From Pseudomonas iranensis (lineage in GTDB: Bacteria; Pseudomonadota; Gammaproteobacteria; Pseudomonadales; Pseudomonadaceae): DNA of 64,000 nucleotides. Positions 47,824 through 58,652 of this stretch are shown here, piece by piece. The stretch covers positions 186,001 through 250,000 of the forward strand of contig NZ_CP077092.1 in the NCBI RefSeq assembly GCF_014268585.2, read 5' to 3'. Within the stretch, counting starts at the first letter, position 1, and each line of letters opens with the position of its first letter. A program made the translations under genes and the position numbers. The notes under the pieces are model-generated. The model was given only the letters and a program-made list of their open reading frames with translations, was not told where the DNA came from and did no database searches.

Positions 47824-48138
47824 TCAAGGCGCCTGCCGCTCGAGCTTCTTCAGGAACACCGTCATCTCCTTTTCCGCCTGTTTGTCACCGTGGGCGCGGG
47901 CCGCTTCCAGGCCTTGTTCCCAGGCCTGGCGCGCAGCGGCGTGATCGCCTAGCGCCAGCTGCGCCTTGCCCAGCAGCTTCCACGCCGCCGAGTATTTCGG
48001 ATCGAATGCGACGCAGCGCTGAAAATGCTCGGCAGCCTTGGCGTTTTCACCCAAGTCCAGATAACCCTTGCCCAGACCGAAGCGCAACAGAGCGTTATCC
48101 ACACCCTTGGCGAGCATTTTTTCCAGGGATTCGAGCAT
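47824..48138 (-). CDS. Small tetratricopeptide-repeat protein
   Basis: Cytosolic protein of 104 residues with about two TPR units: the first around LLRFGLGKGYLDLGENAKAAEHFQRCVAFDP and the second around AAWKLLGKAQLALGDHAAARQAWEQGLEAA, joined as a helical repeat. No signal peptide is seen. TPR proteins bind partner proteins; the partner here is unknown. The ATG at 48138 (MLESLEKML) is preferred over an earlier in-frame codon at 48171, which would fall inside the adjacent repeat element. Convergent with the upstream acyltransferase gene. Confidence 0.8.
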   Translation of the reverse strand: MLESLEKMLAKGVDNALLRFGLGKGYLDLGENAKAAEHFQRCVAFDPKYSAAWKLLGKAQLALGDHAAARQAWEQGLEAARAHGDKQAEKEMTVFLKKLERQAP

Positions 48139-48159
48139 TTTATTCAGCCTCGTTTGAGT

Positions 48160-48266
48160 GATCGTTCCCACGCTCCGCGTGGGAATGCCTCAATGGACGC
48201 TCTGCGTCCGCTTATGGGACGCAGAGCGTCCCGGGCTGCATTCCCACGCAGAGCGTGGGAACGATC
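48160..48266. repeat. Palindromic MITE-like repeat of four hairpins
   Basis: The 107-base element starts GATCGTTCCCACGC and ends with its complement GCGTGGGAACGATC. Inside are four consecutive hairpins: TTCCCACGC/GCGTGGGAA at 48165-48185, GGACGC/GCGTCC at 48195-48209, GGGACGC/GCGTCCC at 48216-48232, and TTCCCACGC/GCGTGGGAA at 48241-48261. I recognise it as a high-copy intergenic repeat type of fluorescent pseudomonads. It lies between trkA and the TPR gene. Confidence 0.88.
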
Positions 48267-48283
48267 AAAACGTTGTTATCAGG

Positions 48284-49660
48284 TCAGAAAAAGCTCAACC
48301 CCACATGAAACAGCTTCTCCACATCGCGAATATGCTTTTTATCCACAAGGAACAGAATCACGTGGTCGCCCGCTTCGATCACCGTGTCGTCGTGGGCGAT
48401 GATCACTTTCTCATTGCGGATCACCGCGCCGATGGTGGTGCCGGGCGGCAGGCCGATCTTCTCGATCGGCTTGCCGATGACCTTGCTGGATTTCGCATCA
48501 CCGTGGGCAATCGCCTCGATCGCTTCCGCCGCGCCGCGCCGCAGTGAGTGCACGCTGACGATATCGCCGCGGCGCACATGGGCGAGCAAGGTGCCGATGG
48601 TCGCCAGTTGCGGGCTGATGGCGATATCGATGTCGCCGCCCTGGATCAGGTCGACGTAGGCCGGGTTGTTGATGATCGTCATGACCTTCTTCGCCCCCAG
48701 CCGTTTGGCCAGCAGCGACGACATGATGTTGGCTTCGTCATCGTTGGTCAGGGCGAGGAAGATATCGGCGTCGGCGATGTTCTCTTCCAGCAGCAGATCG
48801 CGGTCCGAGGCACTGCCTTGCAACACTACGGTGCTGTCGAGGGTGTCAGAGAGGTAGCGGCAACGCGCCGGGCTCATCTCGATGATCTTCACCTGATAAC
48901 GGCTTTCGATGGCCTCGGCCAGGCGCTCGCCGATCTGCCCGCCACCGGCGATGACGATGCGTTTGTAGGTTTCGTCGAGGCGGCGCATTTCGCTCATCAC
49001 CGCGCGAATGTCCTCACGGGCGGCGATGAAAAACACCTCGTCATCGGCTTCGATCACTGTGTCGCCCTGGGGCAGGATCGGCCGGTCACGGCGGAAGATC
49101 GCCGCCACGCGGGTTTCGACGTTCGGCATGTGCTCGCGCAACTGCCGCAGTTGCTGGCCGACCAGCGGCCCGCCGTAGTAGGCGCGCACCGCTACCAGTT
49201 GCGCCGCGCCTTCGGCGAAGTCGATCACCTGCAACGCGCCGGGGTGCTGGATCAGGCGCTTGATGTAATTGGTCACGACCTGCTCGGGGCTGATCAGCAC
49301 GTCGACCGGAATCGCTTCGTTCTGGAACAGCTGTTCCTCGCGATTGAGGTACGACGCTTCGCGCACGCGAGCGATCTTGGTCGGCGTGTGGAACAGCGTG
49401 TGGGCGACCTGGCAGGCGACCATGTTGGTTTCGTCGCTGTTGGTCACCGCGACCAGCATGTCGGCGTCGTCGGCACCGGCCTGGCGCAGCACCGACGGCA
49501 GCGAGCCCCGGCCCTGCACGGTGCGGATGTCGAGGCGGTCGCCGAGGTCGCGCAGGCGCTCGCCATCGGTGTCGACCACAGTGATGTCGTTGGCCTCGCT
49601 GGCCAGATGTTCGGCCAGCGAACCGCCGACCTGTCCCGCACCGAGGATGATGATTTTCAT
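48284..49660 (-). CDS. trkA: Trk system potassium uptake regulator TrkA
   Basis: Cytosolic ring-forming regulator of TrkH/TrkG potassium channels, 458 residues. It contains two RCK units, each with an NAD-binding Rossmann core: [16 protein letters not shown] at the N-terminus and [15 protein letters not shown] starting near residue 235. Each is followed by a TrkA-C domain. Length and order match E. coli TrkA. It is 21 bases downstream of rsmB and may be co-transcribed with fmt-rsmB. A DnaA box lies at 48339 inside the gene. Confidence 0.97.
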   Translation of the reverse strand: MKIIILGAGQVGGSLAEHLASEANDITVVDTDGERLRDLGDRLDIRTVQGRGSLPSVLRQAGADDADMLVAVTNSDETNMVACQVAHTLFHTPTKIARVREASYLNREEQLFQNEAIPVDVLISPEQVVTNYIKRLIQHPGALQVIDFAEGAAQLVAVRAYYGGPLVGQQLRQLREHMPNVETRVAAIFRRDRPILPQGDTVIEADDEVFFIAAREDIRAVMSEMRRLDETYKRIVIAGGGQIGERLAEAIESRYQVKIIEMSPARCRYLSDTLDSTVVLQGSASDRDLLLEENIADADIFLALTNDDEANIMSSLLAKRLGAKKVMTIINNPAYVDLIQGGDIDIAISPQLATIGTLLAHVRRGDIVSVHSLRRGAAEAIEAIAHGDAKSSKVIGKPIEKIGLPPGTTIGAVIRNEKVIIAHDDTVIEAGDHVILFLVDKKHIRDVEKLFHVGLSFF

Positions 49661-49681
49661 CCAGTCACTCCATGAATCCGT

Positions 49682-50992
49682 TTAGCCGCGCGCAGCGGCG
49701 ATCTTGATCAGCTTGGCGTAGTAGAACCCGTCATGCCCACCCTGCTGGGCCAGCAACTGGCGACCATGGGGCTGCTTGATGCCGGCCGCGGTGGCCAGAT
49801 CCAGTTCCCGCGCGCCGGGCGTGCGTTCGAGAAACGCAGCGATGACTTCGGTGTTTTCGGTCGGCAGCGTCGAGCACGTGGCGTAGAGCAGGATGCCGCC
49901 GACTTCGAGGGTTTTCCACATGGCGTCGAGCAGTTCGCCTTGCAGTTGCGCGAGGGCGACGATGTCGTCGGGCTGGCGGGTCAGCTTGATGTCCGGATGG
50001 CGACGAATTACCCCGGTGGCCGAGCATGGCGCGTCGAGGAGGATGCGCTGGAACGGTTTACCGTCCCACCATTTGTCGATATCGCGACCGTCGGCGGCGA
50101 TCAGTTCAGCGTCGAGGCCGAGGCGCTCGAGGTTTTCCTTTACGCGCAGCAGACGCTTGGCTTCCAGATCCACCGCCACCACCCCGGCCAGCGCCGGTTC
50201 GGCTTCGAGGATGTGGCAGGTCTTGCCGCCAGGGGCGCAGCAGGCGTCGAGCACCCGCTGCCCCGGCGCCAGATCAAGCAGGTCGGCAGCCAGTTGCGCG
50301 GCTTCGTCCTGCACGCTGATCCAGCCTTCGGCGAAACCCGGCAGGCTGCGCACGTCGGCAGCGGCTTCGAGGACGATGCCGTCGCGGCTGTAAACGCACG
50401 GCGTCGCGGCGATCCCGGCTTCGCCCAGCAGCGCGAGATAAGCATCGCGACTGTGATGGCGACGGTTGACCCGCAGGATCATTGGCGGATGCGCGTTATT
50501 CGCTGCGCAGATGGCTTCCCACTGTTGCGGCCAGAAGGCCTTCAGGGATTTTTGCAGCCAGCGCGGATGAGCCGTGCGCACCACCGGGTCGCGCTCCAGT
50601 TCGGCGAAGATCGTCTCGCTTTCGCGCTGGGCATTGCGCAGCACGGCGTTGAGCAGACCTTTGGCCCAGGGCTTTTTCAGCTTGTCGGCACAACCGACGG
50701 TTTCGCCGATCGCGGCATGGGCCGGTACGCGGGTGTAGAGCAGTTGATACAGACCAACCAGCAGCAACGCCTCGACATCAGCGTCGGCGGCTTTGAAAGG
50801 TTTCTGCAGGAGTTTTTCCGCCAGTGCAGACAGGCGTGGCTGCCAGCGTGCGGTGCCGAAGGCCAGATCCTGAGTGAAACCGCGATCGCGATCCTCGACC
50901 TTGTCCAGTTGCGTCGGCAGGGAGCTGTTCAGCGAAGCCTTGCCGCTGAGGACGGCGGCGAGGGCCTTGGCGGCGGCCAGACGCGGGTTCAT
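49682..50992 (-). CDS. rsmB: 16S rRNA (cytosine-967-C5)-methyltransferase
   Basis: Methylates C967 of 16S rRNA with SAM, 436 residues. The N-terminal NusB-like domain (about 1-140) is followed by the Rossmann methyltransferase: SAM motif [13 protein letters not shown] and the catalytic Cys in [19 protein letters not shown]. The start is ATG at 50992 ([15 protein letters not shown]), which overlaps the fmt stop as ATGA; a longer frame into fmt is not part of the family. Confidence 0.96.
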   Translation of the reverse strand: MNPRLAAAKALAAVLSGKASLNSSLPTQLDKVEDRDRGFTQDLAFGTARWQPRLSALAEKLLQKPFKAADADVEALLLVGLYQLLYTRVPAHAAIGETVGCADKLKKPWAKGLLNAVLRNAQRESETIFAELERDPVVRTAHPRWLQKSLKAFWPQQWEAICAANNAHPPMILRVNRRHHSRDAYLALLGEAGIAATPCVYSRDGIVLEAAADVRSLPGFAEGWISVQDEAAQLAADLLDLAPGQRVLDACCAPGGKTCHILEAEPALAGVVAVDLEAKRLLRVKENLERLGLDAELIAADGRDIDKWWDGKPFQRILLDAPCSATGVIRRHPDIKLTRQPDDIVALAQLQGELLDAMWKTLEVGGILLYATCSTLPTENTEVIAAFLERTPGARELDLATAAGIKQPHGRQLLAQQGGHDGFYYAKLIKIAAARG

Positions 50993-51948
50993 TGCGCCTC
51001 CACCGCAGCGCCGAGCACGCTGCCGACGGCGAATTTCTCGCGGCGGCTGTTGAACAGGTCGCTGAAGTTCAGCGCCTTGCCGCCGGGCAATTGCAGGCGG
51101 GTCAGGCACAGCGCTTGTGCACCGCAGGCGACAATCAGGCCGTCCTTGCTGGCGCTGAGGATTTCACCCGGAGCGCCAGTGCCGTCGGCCACGGTCGCGG
51201 CCAGCACTTTCAACGCTTCGCCATTGAGCGTGCTGTGGGTGATGGGCCATGGGTTGAACGCGCGGACCAGACGTTCCAGCTCCACCGCCGGACGGCTCCA
51301 GTCGATGCGTGCTTCGTCTTTGTTGAGTTTGTGTGCGTAAGTAGCGAGTTCGTCATTCTGCACCTCCCATTGCAGGGTGCCGGCAGCCAGACCGGCAATC
51401 GCCTGCACCACTGCGGGCGGCCCCATCTCGGCGAGGCGATCATGCAGGGTGCCGCCAGTGTCATCGGCGCTGATCGGGGTGACGACCTTGAGCAGCATCG
51501 GCCCGGTGTCGAGGCCGGCTTCCATGCGCATCACCGTTACACCGCTTTCGGCGTCGCCGTGTTCAACCGCGCGCTGGATCGGCGCCGCACCGCGCCAGCG
51601 TGGCAGCAACGACGCGTGGCTGTTGATGCAACCCAGACGCGGAATATCCAGCACCGCTTGCGGGAGGATCAAACCGTAGGCGACCACCACCATCAAGTCC
51701 GGCTTCAGCGCGGCCAGTTCCGCCTGGGCGTCGGCATTGCGCAAGGTCGGCGGCTGCAACACCTGGATATTATTTTCCAGGGCGAGTTGTTTGACCGGGC
51801 TTGGCATGAGTTTTTGCCCTCGGCCGGCCGGGCGATCCGGCTGGGTGTAGACCGCGACGATCTCGTATGGGCTGCTCAGCAGGGCCTTGAGGTGTTCGGC
51901 GGCGAATTCCGGGGTACCGGCAAAAACAATGCGCAGTGGCTCAGTCAT
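50989..51948 (-). CDS. fmt: Methionyl-tRNA formyltransferase
   Basis: Formylates initiator Met-tRNA using 10-formyl-tetrahydrofolate, 319 residues. The N-terminal catalytic domain has [21 protein letters not shown], with the Asn and His of the active site, and [13 protein letters not shown] with the catalytic Asp. A C-terminal barrel binds tRNA. It partners functionally with def just upstream, which removes the formyl group. A terminator lies between def and fmt. Confidence 0.97.
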   Translation of the reverse strand: MTEPLRIVFAGTPEFAAEHLKALLSSPYEIVAVYTQPDRPAGRGQKLMPSPVKQLALENNIQVLQPPTLRNADAQAELAALKPDLMVVVAYGLILPQAVLDIPRLGCINSHASLLPRWRGAAPIQRAVEHGDAESGVTVMRMEAGLDTGPMLLKVVTPISADDTGGTLHDRLAEMGPPAVVQAIAGLAAGTLQWEVQNDELATYAHKLNKDEARIDWSRPAVELERLVRAFNPWPITHSTLNGEALKVLAATVADGTGAPGEILSASKDGLIVACGAQALCLTRLQLPGGKALNFSDLFNSRREKFAVGSVLGAAVEAQ

Positions 51949-51964
51949 GAAGGACGTCTCATAA

Positions 51965-51994
51965 AAAGAAAAAGGCTTGCCGCAGCAAGCCTTT
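51965..51994 (-). terminator. Intrinsic terminator between def and fmt
   Basis: Ten-base-pair stem (AAAGGCTTGC with GCAAGCCTTT) around CGCA, followed on the minus strand by a T-rich run. It lies just after the def stop, suggesting that much def transcription ends before fmt. Confidence 0.85.
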
Positions 51995-52005
51995 GAAGAG
52001 GGGCA

Positions 52006-52512
52006 TCAAGCGTTCTGGCGGTGCAGCTTTTCCAGCTTCTTCTTGATCCGGTCGCGTTTGAGCGTGGACAGGTAATCGACGAACAATTTGCCGTTGAGGT
52101 GGTCGCATTCGTGCTGGATGCACACCGCGAGCAGACCTTCGGCAATCAGCTCATAGGGCTTGCCGTCGCGGTCCAGCGCCTTGATTTTGACCTTCTGCGG
52201 GCGGTCGACGTTTTCGTAGAAGCCCGGTACCGAGAGGCAGCCTTCCTGGTACTGATCCATCTCGTCGGTCAGCGGTTCGAACTCGGGGTTGATGAACACC
52301 CGTGGCTCGGTACGGTCTTCGGACAGGTCCATCACGACGATACGTTTGTGCACGTTGACCTGGGTCGCGGCGAGGCCGATGCCCGGCGCTTCATACATTG
52401 TTTCAAACATGTCGTCGACCAACTGACGCACTTCGTCGTCCACTACAGCCACTGGTTTGGCGATAGTGCGCAGACGCGGGTCCGGAAATTCGAGGATGTT
52501 TAAAATGGCCAT
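52006..52512 (-). CDS. def: Peptide deformylase
   Basis: Metalloenzyme of 168 residues that removes the N-formyl group from new proteins. All three signatures are present: GIGLAATQV at 44-52, EGCLSVPG with metal ligand C92, and QHECDH with H134, E135 and H138. The ATG at 52512 gives [14 protein letters not shown]; an in-frame start 18 bases upstream is not used. It is divergent from the LysM gene at 52672. Confidence 0.97.
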   Translation of the reverse strand: MAILNILEFPDPRLRTIAKPVAVVDDEVRQLVDDMFETMYEAPGIGLAATQVNVHKRIVVMDLSEDRTEPRVFINPEFEPLTDEMDQYQEGCLSVPGFYENVDRPQKVKIKALDRDGKPYELIAEGLLAVCIQHECDHLNGKLFVDYLSTLKRDRIKKKLEKLHRQNA

Positions 52513-52671
52513 AGGCTTCGATTGCTGCACACGTTGAGTAAAGTCGGGTCGATGGCCTGGCGGGTCCGAAGATGCAGGCTACCGTTGTGAAGCGTAGCTT
52601 CTGAAATACAGAAGTGAGCCACGGGGGCTCTGACGATTCACGCGAGTGCACATGATAAAGGGATTCACTGC

Positions 52672-53697
52672 ATGAGGAAAACACTACTCGCCCTGCTGCT
52701 TCTGGCTTCGGCCGGCGCCGCGCAAGGGCAAGTGCAACTCAGGGATGGTTTTCCACAGCAATACACGGTGGTTTCCGGGGACACGCTCTGGGATATCTCC
52801 GGCAAATACCTGCGCGAGCCCTGGCAGTGGCCACAACTGTGGCGGGCCAATCCGCAGATCGAAAACCCCAACCTGATCTATCCCGGCGACACACTGACCC
52901 TCAGCTACGTCAACGGCCAGCCGCAACTGACCGTCCATCGTGGCGAGTCGCGCGGCACCATCAAACTCTCGCCACGGATTCGCACCAGCCCGGTGGCCGA
53001 GGCAATTCCGAGCATTCCGCTGAAATCGATCAACAGCTTTCTGCTGAGCAACCGTATCGTCGACAAGGCCGAAGACTTCGACAAGGCGCCGTACATCGTC
53101 GCCGGCGATGCCGAACGGGTGCTCAGCGGTACAGGCGATCGCATCTTCGCCCGTGGCCATTTCGATCCGGAGCAGCCGGTGTACGGCATCTTCCGCCAGG
53201 GCAAGGTCTACACCGACCCGCAGACCAAGGAATTCCTCGGCATCAACGCCGACGATATCGGCGGCGGCGAGGTTGTTGCCACCGAAGGCGACGTCGCCAC
53301 CCTCGCCCTGCAACGCACCACCCAGGAAGTACGCCTCGGTGACCGCTTGTTCGGCGGTGAAGAACGTTCGATCAATTCGACTTTCATGCCCAGCGCGCCG
53401 AAGCGTTCCATCGACGGGCTGATCATCGACGTGCCACGTGGCGTCACGCAGATCGGTGTGATGGACGTGGTTACCCTGAATAAAGGCAAACGTGACGGTC
53501 TGGCCGAAGGCAATGTTCTGGCGGTGATGAAAACCGGCGAAACGGTGCGTGATCGGATCACCGGCCAGCCGCTGAAAATTCCCGATGAACGCGCCGGCCT
53601 GCTGATGGTGTTCCGCACCTACGACAAACTCAGTTACGGCCTGGTCCTCAATGCTTCACGCTCGCTGGCGGTGCTCGACAAGGTGCGAAATCCGTAA
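52672..53697 (+). CDS. Secreted LysM-domain protein (TsaP-like)
   Basis: Protein of 341 residues with a signal peptide (MRKTLLALLLLASAGAAQG) and one LysM peptidoglycan-binding domain at about 28-80 (YTVVSGDTLWDISGKYL, LIYPGDTL). The long C-terminal region is conserved in proteobacteria. By position (between def and dprA) it corresponds to P. aeruginosa PA0020, which I recall as the TsaP homologue associated with the type IV pilus secretin; that function is not visible in the sequence. dprA follows after 84 bases containing a DnaA box (53724). Confidence 0.85.
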   Translation: MRKTLLALLLLASAGAAQGQVQLRDGFPQQYTVVSGDTLWDISGKYLREPWQWPQLWRANPQIENPNLIYPGDTLTLSYVNGQPQLTVHRGESRGTIKLSPRIRTSPVAEAIPSIPLKSINSFLLSNRIVDKAEDFDKAPYIVAGDAERVLSGTGDRIFARGHFDPEQPVYGIFRQGKVYTDPQTKEFLGINADDIGGGEVVATEGDVATLALQRTTQEVRLGDRLFGGEERSINSTFMPSAPKRSIDGLIIDVPRGVTQIGVMDVVTLNKGKRDGLAEGNVLAVMKTGETVRDRITGQPLKIPDERAGLLMVFRTYDKLSYGLVLNASRSLAVLDKVRNP

Positions 53698-53781
53698 GCG
53701 TGCTTAACAAGTTACCAACAGAGTTATCCACAGCTTGTTCCGAATGGTTCGGAGCATAGAACGATCAAGGATGATCCATTC

Positions 53782-54879
53782 ATGTTGTCTGTCAGTACGG
53801 CCATTTCCCCGGCGGAACTGGAAGCGCGTCTGCGCCTGCACCGCATGCCGGATATCGGCCCCAAGCGTTTTGCCAAATTGCTCGAAGCCTTCGGCTCGGC
53901 GTCGAAAGCCCTCAGCGCGCCGGCCAGTGCCTGGCGCTCACTGGGGTTGCCGGCGGCCTGCGCCGAAGCACGGCGTTGTCCAGCGGTGCGCGACGGCGCC
54001 AGCCACGCAATGCGCTGGCTAGAGCGTCCCGATCAACATTTGCTGATGTGGGATCAAGCGGATTACCCAGCGTTGCTGGCGCAAATTGCCGATCCGCCGC
54101 CGCTGTTATTCGTCGCGGGCGATCCGTCGATTCTGGAAAAACCGCAACTGGCGATGGTCGGCAGCCGCCGCGCTTCGCGCCCGGGCATGGATACGGCGGC
54201 GGCGTTTTCCCGCAGTCTGGCCGGGGCCGGTTTTGTCATCAACAGTGGTCTGGCGCTGGGCATCGATGCCGCTGCCCATCAGGCTGCTCTGGATGTTGGC
54301 GGCTTGACCGTGGGTGTGCTCGGCACGGGGCTGGAAAATTTTTATCCACAACGCAATAAACGCCTGGCCGAGGCGATGATTGGCTCGGGCAGCGCGGTGC
54401 TCTCGGAGTTTCCGTTGGACGCCGGGCCGAGCCCGAGCAACTTCCCCCGGCGCAACCGCATCATCAGCGGGTTGTCCCTCGGCGTGCTGGTGGTCGAGGC
54501 CAGTGTTGCCAGCGGTTCGTTGATCACCGCGCGGCTGGCAGCCGAACAGGGTCGCGAGGTTTATGCCATTCCGGGCTCGATCCATCACCCCGGCGCGCGC
54601 GGTTGTCACCAATTGATTCGCGACGGGGCGGTGCTGGTGGAGACTATCGAACATATCCTCGAAGCCCTGCGCGGCTGGCAGCAGCCGTTGCTATCCACAG
54701 CGGCGGTGCAGGCCGATCACCCGTTGCTGGCGCTGCTGCACGCGGCGCCGCACACCAGCGAGGCCTTGGCCGCGAGTTGTGGCTGGGCGTTGCCGAAGGT
54801 GCTGGCAACGTTGACCGAGCTGGAAATCGAAGGCCGTGCGGTATGCGAAAACGGTCGCTGGCTGGCGCGGTCGAGCTAG
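53782..54879 (+). CDS. dprA: DNA processing protein DprA (Smf)
   Basis: Cytosolic protein of 365 residues that binds incoming single-stranded DNA and loads RecA during transformation; it is also conserved in bacteria not known to be competent. The Rossmann core begins with [12 protein letters not shown] and continues [16 protein letters not shown] and [21 protein letters not shown]-terminal winged helix (about 305-360) is present. A DnaA box occurs at 54342. Confidence 0.93.
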   Translation: MLSVSTAISPAELEARLRLHRMPDIGPKRFAKLLEAFGSASKALSAPASAWRSLGLPAACAEARRCPAVRDGASHAMRWLERPDQHLLMWDQADYPALLAQIADPPPLLFVAGDPSILEKPQLAMVGSRRASRPGMDTAAAFSRSLAGAGFVINSGLALGIDAAAHQAALDVGGLTVGVLGTGLENFYPQRNKRLAEAMIGSGSAVLSEFPLDAGPSPSNFPRRNRIISGLSLGVLVVEASVASGSLITARLAAEQGREVYAIPGSIHHPGARGCHQLIRDGAVLVETIEHILEALRGWQQPLLSTAAVQADHPLLALLHAAPHTSEALAASCGWALPKVLATLTELEIEGRAVCENGRWLARSS

Positions 54880-54935
54880 GTTTTACGAGGAAGATCGGTA
54901 AACTGCGCGAAACCTGTTTGTGGGAGAGTTTTTTC

Positions 54936-55493
54936 ATGGTCAACAGTTGGCGTGTGCAACAAGCCGCGCGTGAAGTTCGCGCCGGCGCGGTGATTGCCTA
55001 TCCAACCGAAGCCGTCTGGGGGCTGGGTTGCGACCCGTGGAATGAAGACGCGGTGGACCGCTTGCTGGCGATCAAGAATCGCTCGGTGAGCAAAGGGCTG
55101 ATCCTGGTCGCCGACAACATCCGCCAGTTCGATTTCCTCTTCGAGGACTTCCCCCAGGACTGGATCGACCGCATGGCCAGTACCTGGCCGGGGCCGAACA
55201 CCTGGCTGGTGCCGCATCAGAACCTGTTGCCGGAATGGGTCACAGGCGTGCATGACACCGTGGCGCTGCGGGTCAGCGATCACCCGCAGGTGCGCGACCT
55301 GTGCTCGCTGGTCGGGCCATTGATTTCCACATCGGCCAACCCACAGGGGCGACCGCCGGCGCGCACGCGTTTGCGCATCGAGCAGTATTTCCGTGGTCAG
55401 GTCGATCTGGTGCTGGGCGGCAGCCTTGGCGGGCGCAAGAATCCCAGCGTGATCCGCGACCTGGCCACCGGTAACGTCGTTCGTCCTGACTGA
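54936..55493 (+). CDS. tsaC: Threonylcarbamoyl-AMP synthase (YrdC/Sua5 family)
   Basis: Makes threonylcarbamoyl-AMP from threonine, bicarbonate and ATP, for the t6A modification of tRNA. The 185-residue protein has the YrdC fold signatures [26 protein letters not shown] and [13 protein letters not shown]. The ATG at 54936 follows GGGAGAG. It has also been called RimN. Downstream is an A+T-rich 259-base gap and then the accessory acyltransferase. Confidence 0.95.
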   Translation: MVNSWRVQQAAREVRAGAVIAYPTEAVWGLGCDPWNEDAVDRLLAIKNRSVSKGLILVADNIRQFDFLFEDFPQDWIDRMASTWPGPNTWLVPHQNLLPEWVTGVHDTVALRVSDHPQVRDLCSLVGPLISTSANPQGRPPARTRLRIEQYFRGQVDLVLGGSLGGRKNPSVIRDLATGNVVRPD

Positions 55494-55752
55494 CGCCATT
55501 CTTTTTATTTTTGCGGACTCCTCGGCGCCATCGACGAGGAGTTCTGCGCATGCCCGCAGTTTATTCCCGCATTTATTAAAACTTGTCCGTTGCCATTGTT
55601 CTTTCATGCGTCAGACGAATCTTTGAGTCTGAAATATCTGTAAGTTTTCCCACGTGATTATCAGAACGCGTGCAGTGGCGAGATTTCCAAAAGCATCCAT
55701 TCTTTCAATGTGCTTGAAGCAACTTCGAAATATTAATGGCTGCGGAGAAGTA
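55494..55752. other. A+T-richer intergenic region upstream of the acyltransferase
   Basis: This 259-base stretch is noticeably richer in A and T than its surroundings. A hairpin (ACTCCTCG at 55517-55524 with CGAGGAGT at 55535-55542) follows tsaC without a clear T-run. It should hold the promoter of the acyltransferase gene; I could not assign one. No coding region seen. Confidence 0.5.
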
Positions 55753-56421
55753 ATGGATATTACCGATTTACACCTCAAGGATTATCTGCAGGGCTTTCAG
55801 GAGACACTCAAGAATCAACAGGCCGACTATCGTGTGGCCATTGTCGAGGCAGGATCGGATGCCGGGGAATTTGAACGCTTCATCAATCGACAGTTTCGCC
55901 TGCGATTGCAGCATTACATGCTCACCTCCAGAGCCCGGGCGCTGGAAACTCGACTGGCGATCACCTCACGCAGCACGCACTTTCTGTTGTATCAGCGTGA
56001 TCAGCTTATTGCGGTGCTGCGGGCAACTCCGGCGCCCTTCGAATGGGCTTCACTGGCGCAGCATCATGTGTCTCCCACTGTGGCATTGGCGCGCCACGTC
56101 GAGTTCAGCCGTCTGATCACCCATTCCCAGCAGCACCGGCCGGTGTCGGTCAATGGTCTGCTTGCCACCGCTGCGGAATGGGCGATTGATCGCGGATATC
56201 AGGGAGTCACGGCCTTGTGCAGATCGCCACAGCGGCAAATGTATCAGCGCTTCGGCCTGACACCGATCGCTTCGCAGGCAATGCATATCGAGCAACGTGC
56301 CCGTGGCGATTATTGGCTGTTGTCTGCCGAGTGGCGACAAATCCTGATGGCCCTGGATCAGCCTGTGAACATGAACGCGCATCAGCCGGAGTATCGTGAT
56401 GTTTTTAACCGTCAGTATTGA
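55753..56421 (+). CDS. Predicted N-acyltransferase of the LuxI/FeeM (GNAT-fold) type
   Basis: Protein of 222 residues, not part of the usual tsaC-qor gene order. The ATG at 55753 follows GGAGA; the frame stays open 99 bases upstream, but without a ribosome site. Several features match acyl-homoserine-lactone synthases and related N-acyl amino acid synthases: THFLLYQRDQLIAVLRATP with R90 in place of the LuxI family Arg, and VEFSRL with E117 and R120 as the E-x-S-R signature. The later MYQRFGLTP resembles the acyl-CoA end of GNAT enzymes. The LuxI Asp pair (D-x-YD) is not seen, which favours an amino-acid acyl transfer over homoserine lactone. No signal peptide. It overlaps the following micro-ORF. 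Confidence 0.6.
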   Translation: MDITDLHLKDYLQGFQETLKNQQADYRVAIVEAGSDAGEFERFINRQFRLRLQHYMLTSRARALETRLAITSRSTHFLLYQRDQLIAVLRATPAPFEWASLAQHHVSPTVALARHVEFSRLITHSQQHRPVSVNGLLATAAEWAIDRGYQGVTALCRSPQRQMYQRFGLTPIASQAMHIEQRARGDYWLLSAEWRQILMALDQPVNMNAHQPEYRDVFNRQY

Positions 56422-56545
56422 TCCGCCAGTGATTGAAGAGTGGGCTGAGAAATGGCTCGTATATGAATCGAAGAAGTTGCGCAGGAAGTTCGCCGGTCGT
56501 AGACCAGCGGCGAAGAAACTTCACCGCAAGATGTACTTGATATAG
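56399..56545 (+). CDS. Small basic protein of 48 residues, coupled to the acyltransferase
   Basis: The ORF starts inside the last 23 bases of the acyltransferase gene, seven bases after GGAG (56388-56391), a good ribosome site, and ends at TAG 56543-56545. The N-terminal half is acidic with two Trp (IEEWAEKW), and the C-terminal half is dense in Lys and Arg (KKLRRKFAGRRPAAKKLHRK). No known family recognised. Overlap and ribosome site suggest translation with the acyltransferase. Purely on sequence it could be a nucleic-acid-binding or amphipathic peptide, a substrate or regulator of its neighbour, or a chance ORF. Confidence 0.5.
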   Translation: MFLTVSIDPPVIEEWAEKWLVYESKKLRRKFAGRRPAAKKLHRKMYLI

Positions 56546-56600
56546 CCGCAAGATACTCGGCGAACTCATGGAAGAGTTCACCGAGTATCAACTTGAAGCG

Positions 56601-57578
56601 TTATGGCAGCAGAATCGTGGAACCGGTCGTGCGCCGTGCCGACAGTTCAGTTTGTGCTTTCGCCGCATCCGCCAGTGCATGGCGCTGGCTGATGTCGACC
56701 TTCAGTTTGCCACTGATGATCATCTCGAACAGCTCGTCGGCCATGCGCTGCAGGTTCTCGGCGTTGTTGGCGTAGGTCGCCAGCGTAGGCCGGGTGACGT
56801 AGAGCGAACCCTTTGCGGCGAGAATGCCCAGATTGACGCCGTCGACCGCGCCGGAAGCATTGCCGAAACTCACCACCAGGCCACGTGGTGCGACGCTGTC
56901 CAGAGACGTGAGCCAAGTGTCCTTGCCGACGCCGTCATACACCACCGGGACTTTCTTGCCGTCAGTCAGTGCCAGCACGCGCTCGGCAACGTTTTCATGG
57001 CTGTAGTCGATGGTGGCCCAGGCGCCGTTGGCTTTGGCCAGCTCGGCTTTCTCCTTCGAGCTGACGGTGCCGATCAGCTTCACGCCCAGCGCTTTGGCCC
57101 ATTGGCAGGCCAGCGAGCCGACGCCACCGGCTGCGGCGTGGAACAGAATGGTTTCGCCGCCCTGCAGTTGGTAGGTCTGGCGCAGCAGGTATTGCACGGT
57201 CAGGCCCTTGAGCATGACGCCGGCGGCAGTTTCGAAACTGATTTCATCGGGCAGGTGCACCAGATTGTCCTGCGGCAGCACATGCAGCTGGCTGTAGGCG
57301 CCGAGCGGGCCGCTGCCGTATGCCACGCGATCGCCGACCTTGAACCGGGTAACGTCGCAGCCCACCGCTTCGACCGTGCCGGCGCCTTCCGATCCCAGGC
57401 CGGACGGCAACGCGGGTGGCGCATAGAGGCCGCTGCGGTAATAGGTGTCGATGAAGTTCAGGCCGATCGCCTGATTGGCCACGCGCACCTGATTCGGCCC
57501 GGGTGCAGCGGGTTCGTAGTCAACATATTCGAGCACTTCGGGACCGCCGTGGGCGCGGAACTGGATACGCTTTGCCAT
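56601..57578 (-). CDS. qor: NADPH:quinone reductase (zeta-crystallin type)
   Basis: Medium-chain dehydrogenase of 325 residues, without the zinc ligands of alcohol dehydrogenases, that reduces quinones with NADPH. It starts MAKRIQFRAHGGPEVLEY and has the cofactor motif AAAGGVGSLACQWAKALG near residue 150. It matches PA0023 in P. aeruginosa gene order and is divergent from hemF with a 150-base gap. Confidence 0.93.
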   Translation of the reverse strand: MAKRIQFRAHGGPEVLEYVDYEPAAPGPNQVRVANQAIGLNFIDTYYRSGLYAPPALPSGLGSEGAGTVEAVGCDVTRFKVGDRVAYGSGPLGAYSQLHVLPQDNLVHLPDEISFETAAGVMLKGLTVQYLLRQTYQLQGGETILFHAAAGGVGSLACQWAKALGVKLIGTVSSKEKAELAKANGAWATIDYSHENVAERVLALTDGKKVPVVYDGVGKDTWLTSLDSVAPRGLVVSFGNASGAVDGVNLGILAAKGSLYVTRPTLATYANNAENLQRMADELFEMIISGKLKVDISQRHALADAAKAQTELSARRTTGSTILLP

Positions 57579-57632
57579 CTGCCTGCTCTCCTTGGGTCGT
57601 TGCTAAGCCCTCTATCCAACTCCCCTGCTTGA

Positions 57633-58643
<1,011 letters not shown>

Positions 58644-58652
58644 GGACGGGTG

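Noticed and set aside
47814..47831. Terminator hairpin between the LpxL-like gene and the TPR gene
   Set aside because: Only seven base pairs with a 13-base loop, overlapping the TPR stop codon, and no T-run.
48160..48266. CRISPR-like repeats
   Set aside because: The repeated units are inverted and adjacent, without regular spacers; it is a palindromic intergenic element.
54603..54935. In-frame N-terminal extension of tsaC through the end of dprA
   Set aside because: The extension lies within dprA in another frame, and the ATG at 54936 gives the family N-terminus with a good ribosome site.
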